18,431 nucleotides of DNA from JBJEFI01 sp051873875. Lineage in GTDB: Bacteria; Bacillota; Bacilli; Bacillales; Bacillaceae_G. Position numbers and translations under genes: made by a program. The DNA lies in contig JBJEFI010000023.1 in NCBI GenBank assembly GCA_051873875.1, positions 1 to 18,431 on the forward strand. Direction: 5' to 3'. Positions within the stretch are counted from its first letter, which is position 1. Every line of letters begins with the position of its first letter. This document shows positions 7,033-14,756 of this stretch, in pieces. The notes beneath the pieces were generated by a model. The model ran no database searches. It saw nothing but the letters and a program-made list of their open reading frames with translations, and was not told where the DNA came from.

Positions 7033-8568
7033 TTACTTATCATTACTATCATTGTCAATTGATTTCATAGTGTTTTCATTTTCAACATCTTGAACTTCCA
7101 TTCCAGGTCTACCAGCACCTTCATTTCCATTCATCGTGTGACTTGTACGATATGGATGAATCTTATCTTGGAGTTTCAGTTCTTCAGTTTCATACAATGT
7201 TTGTTTCAAATAAGCATCCCAAGAAACTCCTGCAATATTGTCAACTACATGCTTAATAGACCATCCTTTATCATTAAGTTTGGTCAATGCATCTAATTTT
7301 TCTTTTAAAGTTAGAGGGACTTCTTTATCATACGAAATATAGAAATTATCCTTTTGAGTGGAGGGGAGAAGGAGGTTAATCATTTTTTGGTATACTTCTT
7401 GCTCAATATCTTCAAGCAGTACAGCAATACGTTTATAAAGTGTTTCTAAGTTTAATTTTGCGGAACTGATATTTGATCCATTACCATTCAATACAGCCCC
7501 GGATAGTCCGTAAGCAGATTGTATGTCATTATTAATATGTTCAAATTTTTTACCATCTAAGCCATCTGTTTTAACATCAGGGAATTCAAGTTCTGCAAAA
7601 TCAGGGACGGATACAACGGTAATACCATTTGAAGTATTCTTTTCCAACGCTTCCTTAACTCTACTATGGACTTTTTGTTTTACTCCCTTAGGCAGTTTCA
7701 TGTTACTGTAATCATGGAAATCTTTTGTACCTATATTACCAATAGTTAAAACTGCTACTGCGTTAATTATTTTATTGGCAATTGATTGTTCTACGTCTTT
7801 TAATTTCTTTTTATGAAGTACATCAAATAAACCAGATGTTATCCATGAAGTCCCTAATTGTTGACTACGTTTTAAAGTACCAGTTCTAACTGCAAAAGTT
7901 CTATCTGTAGGTAGCTCAACGTATTTGTTATTAGTTATATCCTTAAGGAAATTTTCATAATGCTCTTGGGTTATGTAAGGAGAGAGGTTCTTTAAAAATA
8001 TATCTCTTTCACGCTCTTTCATGTTGTGGACATATGTCATATCAATAACGCATACCCAATCTCCATTTACACCCCGATGAGAAGGGAATGTGTACTTAAC
8101 TTTATCAAAAATATATGGATAAAGATTACTCTTGTTACCTAGCCAAATACCGACCAATGTACCAGAAGAGGCAGATTGTTTGATACAATCCCTTGTCAAA
8201 CGTTTATGTTTAATACGGTGCATAGTCTTTGTAATTGTTGAAGCAAACTTCTCATGGTTTTTATGGTCTTCATGAGAATCAATTTTATAATTCAAATTAG
8301 GAAGAGCTTCGATTAATTCGAATAGTTGATGGACTTCAGCAGATGCAATGTAAAAGTATTGCGCTAAGTTTTCAATTTCTTCTTGGTATTTGTCTGGATT
8401 AGAAAAGTACTCTTTTAGTTTCTCAGCTTCAATTTCAGTAATTATTCCATTTGAAAATAAATTACTTACAAATCCAGAAGCAAATGTGGCAGCATAGTCA
8501 CTGTAATCACTGACCATCTTTTTATATTCCTCTGATTCCATGTCAATATTAGTTATTTCCGTAGACAA
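7033..8568 (-). CDS. Portal protein
   Basis: 511 residues. The N-terminal half is helical; the middle carries the portal-like sequence YGLSGAVLNGNGSNISSAKL followed by a long helix (NLETLYKRIAVLLEDIEQEV), a pattern common to the stem and wing of siphophage portals. A charged, asparagine-rich tail ends the protein. It lies directly after the large terminase gene and before the protease, as portals do. Translation probably starts at TTG (8568), five bases after GGAGGTGTTAACT; the same 13-base leader sequence also precedes the intron endonuclease. The portal forms the dodecameric DNA channel at one capsid vertex. Confidence 0.75.
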   Translation of the reverse strand: MSTEITNIDMESEEYKKMVSDYSDYAATFASGFVSNLFSNGIITEIEAEKLKEYFSNPDKYQEEIENLAQYFYIASAEVHQLFELIEALPNLNYKIDSHEDHKNHEKFASTITKTMHRIKHKRLTRDCIKQSASSGTLVGIWLGNKSNLYPYIFDKVKYTFPSHRGVNGDWVCVIDMTYVHNMKERERDIFLKNLSPYITQEHYENFLKDITNNKYVELPTDRTFAVRTGTLKRSQQLGTSWITSGLFDVLHKKKLKDVEQSIANKIINAVAVLTIGNIGTKDFHDYSNMKLPKGVKQKVHSRVKEALEKNTSNGITVVSVPDFAELEFPDVKTDGLDGKKFEHINNDIQSAYGLSGAVLNGNGSNISSAKLNLETLYKRIAVLLEDIEQEVYQKMINLLLPSTQKDNFYISYDKEVPLTLKEKLDALTKLNDKGWSIKHVVDNIAGVSWDAYLKQTLYETEELKLQDKIHPYRTSHTMNGNEGAGRPGMEVQDVENENTMKSIDNDSNDK

Positions 8569-8600
8569 GTTAACACCTCCATTTCTTTTTTAATTTAACT

Positions 8601-10391
8601 TTAAAAATATACAAGGTCATCGTCATAATCTATTTCTTCAACTTTATTTAATTTTCTTTCTAGTAAAGTAGCAACATAGTTACCGTAGGATGTAGAAGAG
8701 AATCTGTCTTTTCTTTTACCATTTGGCTCTTTTAATTTAACTTGACCGTTATCGTTATATTCAGCTTCTAAATTGATCATTTCATTAACCAAAAGTGTGA
8801 ATTGGGTGTAAGTTGACATTAATTTAGCCTTAACTTCTTCAGGGAGATTTTCGTATCCACGGAATTTCCTCATATGTTCTCTACCTTCAATTTCATTAAT
8901 AGGCATACGGATTTTTCCTCGTTTAAAACCATCTCTAAACATAATTGCTATCTCGCTATTAAGTTTTGCGTTACCTTTGATACTGTAGACAATCTTATCA
9001 GCACTTGAATAAGCGCAACGTTCAGCCATAGCTTCATCATTTGTACATGAAATTGGCTCATATTCTTTATTTCGTTCTTTATCATATAAAGGATTTGTTA
9101 ACTGATCATATATACCTAATCCAAAGTTTTGAGTATCCAAAACAATATAGTCGCACTCAAAATCCTCATGAAGTTGTCTTATTCTAATGGCCTGTGTAAC
9201 TGTGTGTCCGCCAGTCATGCTTTCCATATACGAAATATATCTGTCATATCCTTTTGTAGTAGGGATTAATCGTAAAATTGCATAAACAGAAGCATCATTT
9301 TCTTTACCAGCCATACCTGCTATATCACAAGAAACTAGTCTGATTTCTCCAGGTTTTTTATGTTCGTATTTGAAGGAAGAATCTTTTACTAGGTCATAAT
9401 ATTCAGGAGGGAAGAGAGGAGTAGCTATTTTTCTGTTTTTTTCTAAATCTTCAAATTTAAAGAATGCCTTTTCTGATTCACCAAACCATAACGCTTCCAT
9501 CTCCATAGACCAACCAATTTCATCAAAATCATCCTCTGACATCTCATCTTTAACTTGCTCTTCATCAAGAAGACCTTCCTTAACGGCAAGTTGATAAGGG
9601 AGTCCACATACAAAATATTTAGCAGACTTTAAAATCATAGAATTATAATAAGATAGAAATCTATTATAAGACCAATGAGACTTGTACCAGCAACTCGATA
9701 AATATATTTCCTTATTTCTCTCTTTAAGGTGAGCGTATTCTTCTTTTTCCAAATAACGAGGATTACGTGGGGCTGTTAGGAACTTTCTCAATACTTTTGA
9801 GATAATTTCCAAATCAACCATACGGAACTCATCCACGATCAACAAATTTGCCCTTTTTGATCGAGCACCATCATTTGAAGCTACTATTTTAATCCAACTA
9901 CCATTATGAAATTCAACTCTAGCATCATTGGAAGATGATTTTAAATCTGATATTTCTCTAGCTAGATTAGGGGAGTTCTTTCTTAAGTCATCAATCTTTT
10001 CTATAACTTCTCTGGATTGACCTTTAGTTCCGGATGCTATAATTATTTTAGTCTCTGGATAAAGTATCGCCCGCACACAACAATAGATACTAGTCAGAAA
10101 AGTTTTTCCCTGACCACGACTTGCTAGATACATAAAGTAATGATTATGATTCATCATGAAGATAAGTATAATCTGAAACAACTTTAAGGATATTCCTAAA
10201 TATTCTTTGACAAAACGGTGGGGATTGGCTCTATAAAACGAACACCAAAGACCAACACCATCCATTAATCTTTCAGATTTTGACTTCTTATTAAATTTTC
10301 TAGATTTCTTAAATATATTGATACCTTTATGAGATTTATTTCTGTCTACTTGGAAATTCTTATAACCTGCCATCTTCAATACCTTCTTCAT
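8601..10391 (-). CDS. terL: Terminase large subunit (ATPase and nuclease)
   Basis: 596 residues, a normal length. N-terminal ATPase: Walker A ASRGQGKT at residues 90-97, and Walker B LLIVDE at 183-188 with the catalytic Glu. C-terminal RNase H-fold nuclease: SCDIAG (Asp356), VLDT (Asp419) and KDRFSS (Asp562) supply the metal-binding acids. The enzyme packages DNA through the portal and cuts concatemers. It overlaps the end of the preceding zinc-finger gene by 32 bases. An alternative ATG at 10373 (MAGYKNF) has a better-spaced AAGAAGG site and may be the real start, giving 590 residues. It corresponds to SPbeta YonF by order and function. Confidence 0.9.
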   Translation of the reverse strand: MKKVLKMAGYKNFQVDRNKSHKGINIFKKSRKFNKKSKSERLMDGVGLWCSFYRANPHRFVKEYLGISLKLFQIILIFMMNHNHYFMYLASRGQGKTFLTSIYCCVRAILYPETKIIIASGTKGQSREVIEKIDDLRKNSPNLAREISDLKSSSNDARVEFHNGSWIKIVASNDGARSKRANLLIVDEFRMVDLEIISKVLRKFLTAPRNPRYLEKEEYAHLKERNKEIYLSSCWYKSHWSYNRFLSYYNSMILKSAKYFVCGLPYQLAVKEGLLDEEQVKDEMSEDDFDEIGWSMEMEALWFGESEKAFFKFEDLEKNRKIATPLFPPEYYDLVKDSSFKYEHKKPGEIRLVSCDIAGMAGKENDASVYAILRLIPTTKGYDRYISYMESMTGGHTVTQAIRIRQLHEDFECDYIVLDTQNFGLGIYDQLTNPLYDKERNKEYEPISCTNDEAMAERCAYSSADKIVYSIKGNAKLNSEIAIMFRDGFKRGKIRMPINEIEGREHMRKFRGYENLPEEVKAKLMSTYTQFTLLVNEMINLEAEYNDNGQVKLKEPNGKRKDRFSSTSYGNYVATLLERKLNKVEEIDYDDDLVYF

Positions 10392-11274
10392 TAACAGGTT
10401 CTTCTACAGTAAACTTATTTATTTCCTCCCAGTATTCATTTTCATAGTCATTTTTAATTCCTAACATTCTGGATAAATGACCAAGGAAGAAAACTCTTAT
10501 ATATTTACCTATGCTGTCAACGTCTTTCCATTTAGGATCAGGCTCAGGAACTGGTCTATCATTTTCATATTTCTTAATTAAAGTCCCAAATGATTCCTGG
10601 TCAACTGCGTTTGCTCCAGTTTCTTGTACAGGTTTCAAATTACTAGATCCAAGCAAATCCTGTAATGTTTTAAGCTGCTGATCAACCTTTTCGTTTTTAG
10701 CTCTTCGTTTCTTAATGTCTAGTTGAGTTAAACAAATTTCTTTAATTAATAATTCCATACCTTTAGAATCACATTCATATCGGTTAAGAAAGTCCTCATA
10801 TTCATCATTCAACCAATAGTAATCTTCTGTTTCAAATCCACGACCAAAAAATTTAATTAGCTCAGGCAAAGAAACGTTTTCATCTTGCTCGAATTCTAAC
10901 TCAACCTTCATTGAATTTAGGTCTTCTGAATTTAAATTATCATCTGTACCACCAAAATCGCTATCCAACCATGTTTTTTCTCTATTTTGTCTCATGCCCA
11001 ATCTACGCATATACTCTCTGAAAGGGTTAACCTTATTTGAATCAGGAGATTCTATGTAATCATTTATCAAAAATGGTCTATCTATCATTCTAAGAATGTT
11101 TTTTACTGAGGTTCTATCTTCATAATCTACAATAGAGACTAAACAGCTTGAACAAATGCAAAGTTTTCCATCGGCATTTATTAATGTTGAGGAAGCCATA
11201 TAGTATTCCGACAACTTTTTTGCCTTTTTACACTGAGAACAAACTTTAGTATCTTCTTTAACCGTTTTAGACAT
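10360..11274 (-). CDS. Zinc-finger protein, probable terminase small subunit
   Basis: 304 residues. An N-terminal zinc-binding module is visible: CSQC at 12-15 and CICSSC at about 39-44, four or more cysteines in CxxC arrangement. Later a helix-rich part (KEICLTQLDIKKRRAKNEKVDQQLKTL) followed by a proline-containing linker resembles the oligomerisation region of small terminase or related packaging proteins. It is just before, and overlaps, the large terminase gene. The zinc finger would supply DNA recognition. The terminase role is inferred from position; a different DNA-binding partner is possible. Ribosome binding site GGTGGTG. Confidence 0.6.
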   Translation of the reverse strand: MSKTVKEDTKVCSQCKKAKKLSEYYMASSTLINADGKLCICSSCLVSIVDYEDRTSVKNILRMIDRPFLINDYIESPDSNKVNPFREYMRRLGMRQNREKTWLDSDFGGTDDNLNSEDLNSMKVELEFEQDENVSLPELIKFFGRGFETEDYYWLNDEYEDFLNRYECDSKGMELLIKEICLTQLDIKKRRAKNEKVDQQLKTLQDLLGSSNLKPVQETGANAVDQESFGTLIKKYENDRPVPEPDPKWKDVDSIGKYIRVFFLGHLSRMLGIKNDYENEYWEEINKFTVEEPVNEEGIEDGRL

Positions 11275-11300
11275 TTAAACACCACCAATACTTTTCAAAT

Positions 11301-11374
11301 AAAAAAGAACACTTACGGAAACACACGGGGCAGGAGAGGGGGATAACCTTCCCATGTGCTTCTAAAATGTTCTT
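11301..11374 (-). terminator. Two-tier hairpin and terminator before the terminase operon
   Basis: In sense, AAGAACA pairs with TGTTCTT (7 bp) and inside it CACATGGG pairs with CCCGTGTG (8 bp, one G-U), with a pyrimidine-rich loop; six T follow the outer stem. The next gene starts 26 bases later. The loop contains one GGAGAGGGG copy on the plus strand. It could act as terminator, as a structured leader, or mark a packaging region. Confidence 0.65.
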
Positions 11375-11405
11375 GTGAGGGAGGAGAGGGGAAAATACTA
11401 TATAA

Positions 11406-11430
11406 TAAAAACACCGTTTTATTAGGTGTT
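11406..11430 (-). terminator. Terminator after the small acidic gene
   Basis: In sense AACACC pairs with GGTGTT around a 9-nt AT-rich loop, and TTTTTATTATA follows. It starts nine bases after the stop codon of the gene at 11699-11439. Confidence 0.75.
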
Positions 11431-11438
11431 CTTATCGC

Positions 11439-11699
11439 TTATTCATCATCTTCTTCAACGTACACAGTATCCTGTAGTTCTTGCAGTTGTTGAAGATTAA
11501 CTTTTGCTTGATCAATCAGTAATTGTCTAACAGACCAAAAATTCACATCATCGAAAAACATTTGTAGTAGTTCACGTAGGAAATCAGGATCTTTCTTTAC
11601 GTCTTGAATCAAATCTAAATAATCTTCAATGATATCCTCTGGTGTTTCTTGATTTTCAGGAACTACTAGGACATTAGGGTAGTCATCAATACTAGTCAT
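11439..11699 (-). CDS. Small acidic protein of unknown function
   Basis: 86 residues, strongly acidic at both ends (EETPEDIIEDY-like start region and a VEEDDE tail), with central helices containing hydrophobic heptads (FLRELLQMFFDDVNFW). There is no cysteine motif, signal or membrane segment. It has its own CAGGAGG site and a repeat motif plus palindrome upstream, and a terminator downstream, so it can form a one-gene unit. Acidic proteins in this position could bind basic partners, but I do not recognise the family. Confidence 0.7.
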   Translation of the reverse strand: MTSIDDYPNVLVVPENQETPEDIIEDYLDLIQDVKKDPDFLRELLQMFFDDVNFWSVRQLLIDQAKVNLQQLQELQDTVYVEEDDE

Positions 11700-11730
11700 A
11701 TGCTATGCCTCCTGGAAAGTAGGGGCAGAG

Positions 11731-11745
11731 GATTGTTAAACAATC
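11731..11745. promoter_or_regulatory. 15-base palindrome, possible operator
   Basis: GATTGTT A AACAATC is a perfect inverted repeat with a 1-base centre, between the repeat motif at 11759-11769 and the acidic gene's ribosome binding site. There is no T-run after it in sense, so a DNA-binding site is more likely than a terminator. Confidence 0.35.
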
Positions 11746-11758
11746 TTACCTGATTATG

Positions 11759-11769
11759 TATTAATTTAT
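11759..11769 (-). promoter_or_regulatory. Repeat motif copy (ATAAATTAATA) before the acidic gene
   Basis: Exact consensus match in sense, followed by CATAAT and then the 15-base palindrome. It lies just after the metallophosphoesterase stop codon and 60 bases before the next ATG. The CATAAT extension is shared with the copy at 14578. Confidence 0.45.
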
Positions 11770-11772
11770 TAT

Positions 11773-12999
11773 TTAAGCTAATTTAAAATCAATTGTTTCT
11801 TTTCTACCTAATCCACGAACAATCTTCATCATTACAGCACCAGCAGGAGCAGTCTTTTTAAGTTTCATACTGTACTCATCAATACCTGAAAGGGCGGGGT
11901 GTTGGTAGAATTCAATATTTTGCATTCCATCCATTCCAACTGTTTTAGTATGTGTATTATGCAAATGACCTGTATAGAGAATATGTACTTTTTTGTTATA
12001 TGTATTAACATAATCTTTGATAGAGTTTTCTAAATTACGCTCATCTTGTCCGTGAGTAGCAAGGATTTTAGTCCCGACTACATCCACATACTGTAAAGCC
12101 TTGCTCTTATGTATTGTTACATTAGGGTTGTGCTGCAACATTCTAGCTAAATGCCAATCTATGATTTTAGCAGAAGATTCATGAGGGAAGTCACCTTTAC
12201 TAGAACCAAGAGGGCGGATTTCATCATGGTTTCCTAAGCAACCATAGTAATCAACATATACATATTTAGATAGTTCATTAATCCATTGAACCATAAAGTC
12301 GGCAAATCCAATCTGAGAATCAATAATACCTAGTTGAATAGACTGCAATTGGGACATTCTTAGAATTCCGTCTACAGAATCAGCAAGGTTGAAGAGATTG
12401 ACATGTTTAATATCTCTTTCCTCAATTTCATGGATAGCCTGATTCAGCAAATCCCACATTCTTTTTTCAAATATCTCAACATTATACTGAGCAAGAATTT
12501 CATCCTCAAGTCCATAAATCTTTACATCTTTACCGTAATGAATGTCAGCAATGTTAAGATTCCAATCAAAATCGGATTCAACTTTATCAATTTTATATTC
12601 TGGAACTTTAGGTAACTCACGCTTTGTAATTGCTTCTAAATATTTCTCGTAGAATACTTCAGAGCGTCCTTGTTCACGAATCCATTTGTTGATTTCTGTT
12701 TTCTCAGCTTGTAATTTAACTCGTTCTTTTTGTAGTTCTAATTTTTTCACTGTAAGCTTATCAAGAAATTCATCTTCTTCAACAACTTCAACTTGTCTAG
12801 TTTCTAGGTTTTCTGACATTTCCTTATAAGCATAGGCAAGTTTACGTAAATGATCGGAACTACAATTAAGTCCTAATAAATCAACAATCTCAGACCAATC
12901 TAAATCAATCTCTTTATTTAATTTAGCGATACATAGGCGAACCTTATAATCAAAGTCGGATTCATTTTGTTTGCGGAGGATAATAGATTCTTCAGTCAT
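11773..12999 (-). CDS. Calcineurin-type metallophosphoesterase, YonJ-like by position
   Basis: 408 residues. Residues 30-65 may be a helix-turn-helix (SEIVDLLGLNCSSDHLRKLA), and 75-115 a coiled coil. The catalytic domain carries the full set of metallophosphoesterase motifs: DIHYG (Asp152, His154), ADSVDG (Asp207; the usual GD has become AD), GNHDE (256-260), THGQ (His316) and GHLH (344-347). Such domains bind two metals and cut phosphoesters, often in DNA or RNA. It lies between yonK and the packaging genes with an 11-base gap to yonK. The putative DNA-binding N-terminus suggests a nuclease or DNA-processing role. The match to SPbeta yonJ is by order only. Confidence 0.8.
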   Translation of the reverse strand: MTEESIILRKQNESDFDYKVRLCIAKLNKEIDLDWSEIVDLLGLNCSSDHLRKLAYAYKEMSENLETRQVEVVEEDEFLDKLTVKKLELQKERVKLQAEKTEINKWIREQGRSEVFYEKYLEAITKRELPKVPEYKIDKVESDFDWNLNIADIHYGKDVKIYGLEDEILAQYNVEIFEKRMWDLLNQAIHEIEERDIKHVNLFNLADSVDGILRMSQLQSIQLGIIDSQIGFADFMVQWINELSKYVYVDYYGCLGNHDEIRPLGSSKGDFPHESSAKIIDWHLARMLQHNPNVTIHKSKALQYVDVVGTKILATHGQDERNLENSIKDYVNTYNKKVHILYTGHLHNTHTKTVGMDGMQNIEFYQHPALSGIDEYSMKLKKTAPAGAVMMKIVRGLGRKETIDFKLA

Positions 13000-13010
13000 A
13001 TAGTTCCTCC

Positions 13011-13205
13011 TTATTCGCCTTCATGTTCTTTTGGTTCTGGTTGTTGTTCTTCTTTAATAGTAATACTCACAGAGCGACCATCGAACCTTTTTAAGTATTC
13101 ATTTAAATCGTATGTATCAATTGATTCCTTTGTAGTTTCCTCGATTTCCATATCTAGAAAAGAGAATGTTCCCTTAAAATTCACCTGATTCGTTAGCTTT
13201 GCCAT
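13011..13205 (-). CDS. yonK: YonK-like small protein
   Basis: 64 residues. The chain reads NQVNFKGTFSFLDMEIEETTKE, then TYDLNEYLKRFDGRSVSITIKEE, which matches the remembered layout of Bacillus SPbeta YonK: an N-VKG strand, an 'E.TKE' turn, a 'TYD..E.L..F.G..VSITVKEE' helix-strand end. YonK is a small phage protein of unknown biochemical role with a known structure. The C-terminal tail here is proline and glutamate rich. It has its own ribosome binding site (AAAGGAGGAG) and a repeat motif copy upstream. This gene is the best single marker for an SPbeta-like phage. Confidence 0.85.
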   Translation of the reverse strand: MAKLTNQVNFKGTFSFLDMEIEETTKESIDTYDLNEYLKRFDGRSVSITIKEEQQPEPKEHEGE

Positions 13206-13243
13206 TTATTACTCCTCCTTTTAATACTTGTAAACATATTTAT

Positions 13244-13254
13244 TATTAATTTAT
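13244..13254 (-). promoter_or_regulatory. Repeat motif copy (ATAAATTAATA) before yonK
   Basis: Exact consensus match in sense, six bases after the PIN-PhoH stop codon area and 39 bases before the yonK ATG. No hairpin with a T-run is present in this gap. Confidence 0.45.
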
Positions 13255-13262
13255 CTTATTAG

Positions 13263-14495
13263 TTACATTTCTTCAGCTTTCTTAGCAATTGCAGAGCGGT
13301 AGATAATAGGTAATTCAACTTCACCATAGTAAGGTTCGCCTCTGAATATCTCAGAAACTCTACGCATACCATTATTAGATCCTTCATATTGAACACTGTC
13401 TACCTGAGCATTATAATCTCCATCGATAATCATTTCACAATCATCACCAACACGTTGAATAGCAAGCTTCATCAGTGAAATATCAAGGTTTTGTGCTTCA
13501 ATTACATGTATAATCGCATTCATACCCGTAGAATCAAATCCACGAATATCAGAGAAGGGGAGTAGATAAAGAACTCCGTCCTGAATCAACCTGTCTACTT
13601 CAGTACGACTACCAAACTTACTAATTAGCATAGCTCCAACGTTGGAATCCAAAAGCTTTTCATCTTTAGTTCCTGGGTAGTATCCAAGCTTGGCTGAGTT
13701 TTTGCTTGCAACTGGATTGACAAAGCATACGTATTTATCTTTTTTGCCTTTTTCAATTTTCTTAAATCCATAGTTAAGAGCAACCATTGATTTACCTGAA
13801 CCAGCTTTACCTTTGACAATTGTTAATTTATTCTCTTCAAGGCTATCTAAAGCACAAGATTGATAGATATCTAATGGTTTAAACTTGCCGAAAGCACAAG
13901 TAGTAAATCCTTTACTAGATACTTCATTATAGAAATTTCCGTCATACTTATAAGCGGCTAGTACTTTTTGATCTTCAATTTTTTCATTCTTTGTTTCAAT
14001 ATCTTTAACTATAAGGTATTCATTTACTTTTAAATCGTATTTGTTACTTGTATCCAACAAGTCTATAAAATTTTCTTTTGGATTGATAAAAAGTTCTTTA
14101 TAACCTTTATAATCCTGTTGTTTATTAGTTTTAATAGATTCAAATGAATGAGTATCTACATCAAAACCTTTTGCTTTGAAACTCAGCAATACATCATTAG
14201 TTAATAGAGAGTATCCATTCTCAACCACTGCAGCAAGAATGTTATCATCTTCATATGTATTGGAGTATCCCAGTGTAGTACCATCATAATTCTTAGCATC
14301 AAATTCAAACTTATCTAAATTACTATTAATGTATCGAGAAACCTGTCTAGCTCTGAAACTCAAATCAGGGTTGTGGCTAGATTTATGTTTTTCGATTTCC
14401 CTGAGCGTGTGGGAGAGGAGTACAACTTTGTATTCGTTTAACTCTTCAATATGGTCTAGCAGGATATTTGTATCAACTGCATAAAGTTTACCCAT
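13263..14495 (-). CDS. PIN-PhoH fusion: RNase domain plus PhoH-type ATPase
   Basis: 410 residues. Residues 1-125 form a PIN domain with DTN (Asp8), Glu33, Asp83/84 and LLTND (Asp101), the acidic metal-binding set. Residues ~210-410 form a PhoH ATPase: Walker A GKAGSGKS (229-236), VIEAQN (331-336) in the Walker B/sensor position, IDGD (357-360) and the closing IYRS arginine (Arg400). PIN-PhoH proteins of bacteria are reported as RNA-unwinding ribonucleases. The gene follows the polymerase and its ribosome binding site is GAGGTGA. Its role in the phage may be mRNA turnover, which is inference. Confidence 0.9.
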   Translation of the reverse strand: MGKLYAVDTNILLDHIEELNEYKVVLLSHTLREIEKHKSSHNPDLSFRARQVSRYINSNLDKFEFDAKNYDGTTLGYSNTYEDDNILAAVVENGYSLLTNDVLLSFKAKGFDVDTHSFESIKTNKQQDYKGYKELFINPKENFIDLLDTSNKYDLKVNEYLIVKDIETKNEKIEDQKVLAAYKYDGNFYNEVSSKGFTTCAFGKFKPLDIYQSCALDSLEENKLTIVKGKAGSGKSMVALNYGFKKIEKGKKDKYVCFVNPVASKNSAKLGYYPGTKDEKLLDSNVGAMLISKFGSRTEVDRLIQDGVLYLLPFSDIRGFDSTGMNAIIHVIEAQNLDISLMKLAIQRVGDDCEMIIDGDYNAQVDSVQYEGSNNGMRRVSEIFRGEPYYGEVELPIIYRSAIAKKAEEM

Positions 14496-14529
14496 TTGTC
14501 ACCTCATAGTATTTTTAATAAGAGAAATA

Positions 14530-14559
14530 GAAAGAATAGAAGGGGAAGACTATTCTTTC
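14530..14559 (-). terminator. 10-bp hairpin, probable terminator or leader structure
   Basis: GAAAGAATAG pairs perfectly with CTATTCTTTC around a 10-nt pyrimidine loop in sense. The tail (TATTTCTCTTATT) is T-rich but not a clean T-run. It stands between a repeat motif copy and the PIN-PhoH start, the same order seen after the capsid gene. Confidence 0.5.
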
Positions 14560-14577
14560 TTTGTAACTGTAATTATG

Positions 14578-14588
14578 TATTAATTTAC
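14578..14588 (-). promoter_or_regulatory. Repeat motif copy (GTAAATTAATA) before PIN-PhoH
   Basis: Ten of eleven bases match the consensus in sense, followed by CATAAT as in the copy at 11759. It lies 83 bases before the PIN-PhoH ATG with a hairpin in between. Confidence 0.45.
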
Positions 14589-14756
14589 TATATTAAACCA
14601 AAAATAAGGGGAGAGGAGAAGCAAATAACCCTTTCGCTTGTACATTAGTCTTTTTACTTCCTTTAACGACGATTAACGAAAATCGCTCAAAGCCTTGGGA
14701 GAGTAAGGTTTGACCGTTTTGTGTTTTTTGGTCATTTCCCTAAACCCTTGCGCCAG

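Larger units (their letters stand above)
14496..14756 (-). other. 261-base gap between polymerase and PIN-PhoH genes
   Basis: The first ~80 bases after the polymerase stop stay open in the same frame for 27 codons. Further on come a small hairpin (CGATT / AATCG), a G-rich plus-strand run (GGGGAGAGGAG at 14608-14618), the repeat motif at 14578-14588 and a 10-bp hairpin at 14530-14559. Two very short frames of about 20 codons exist but have poor ribosome binding sites and are not called. Confidence 0.6.
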
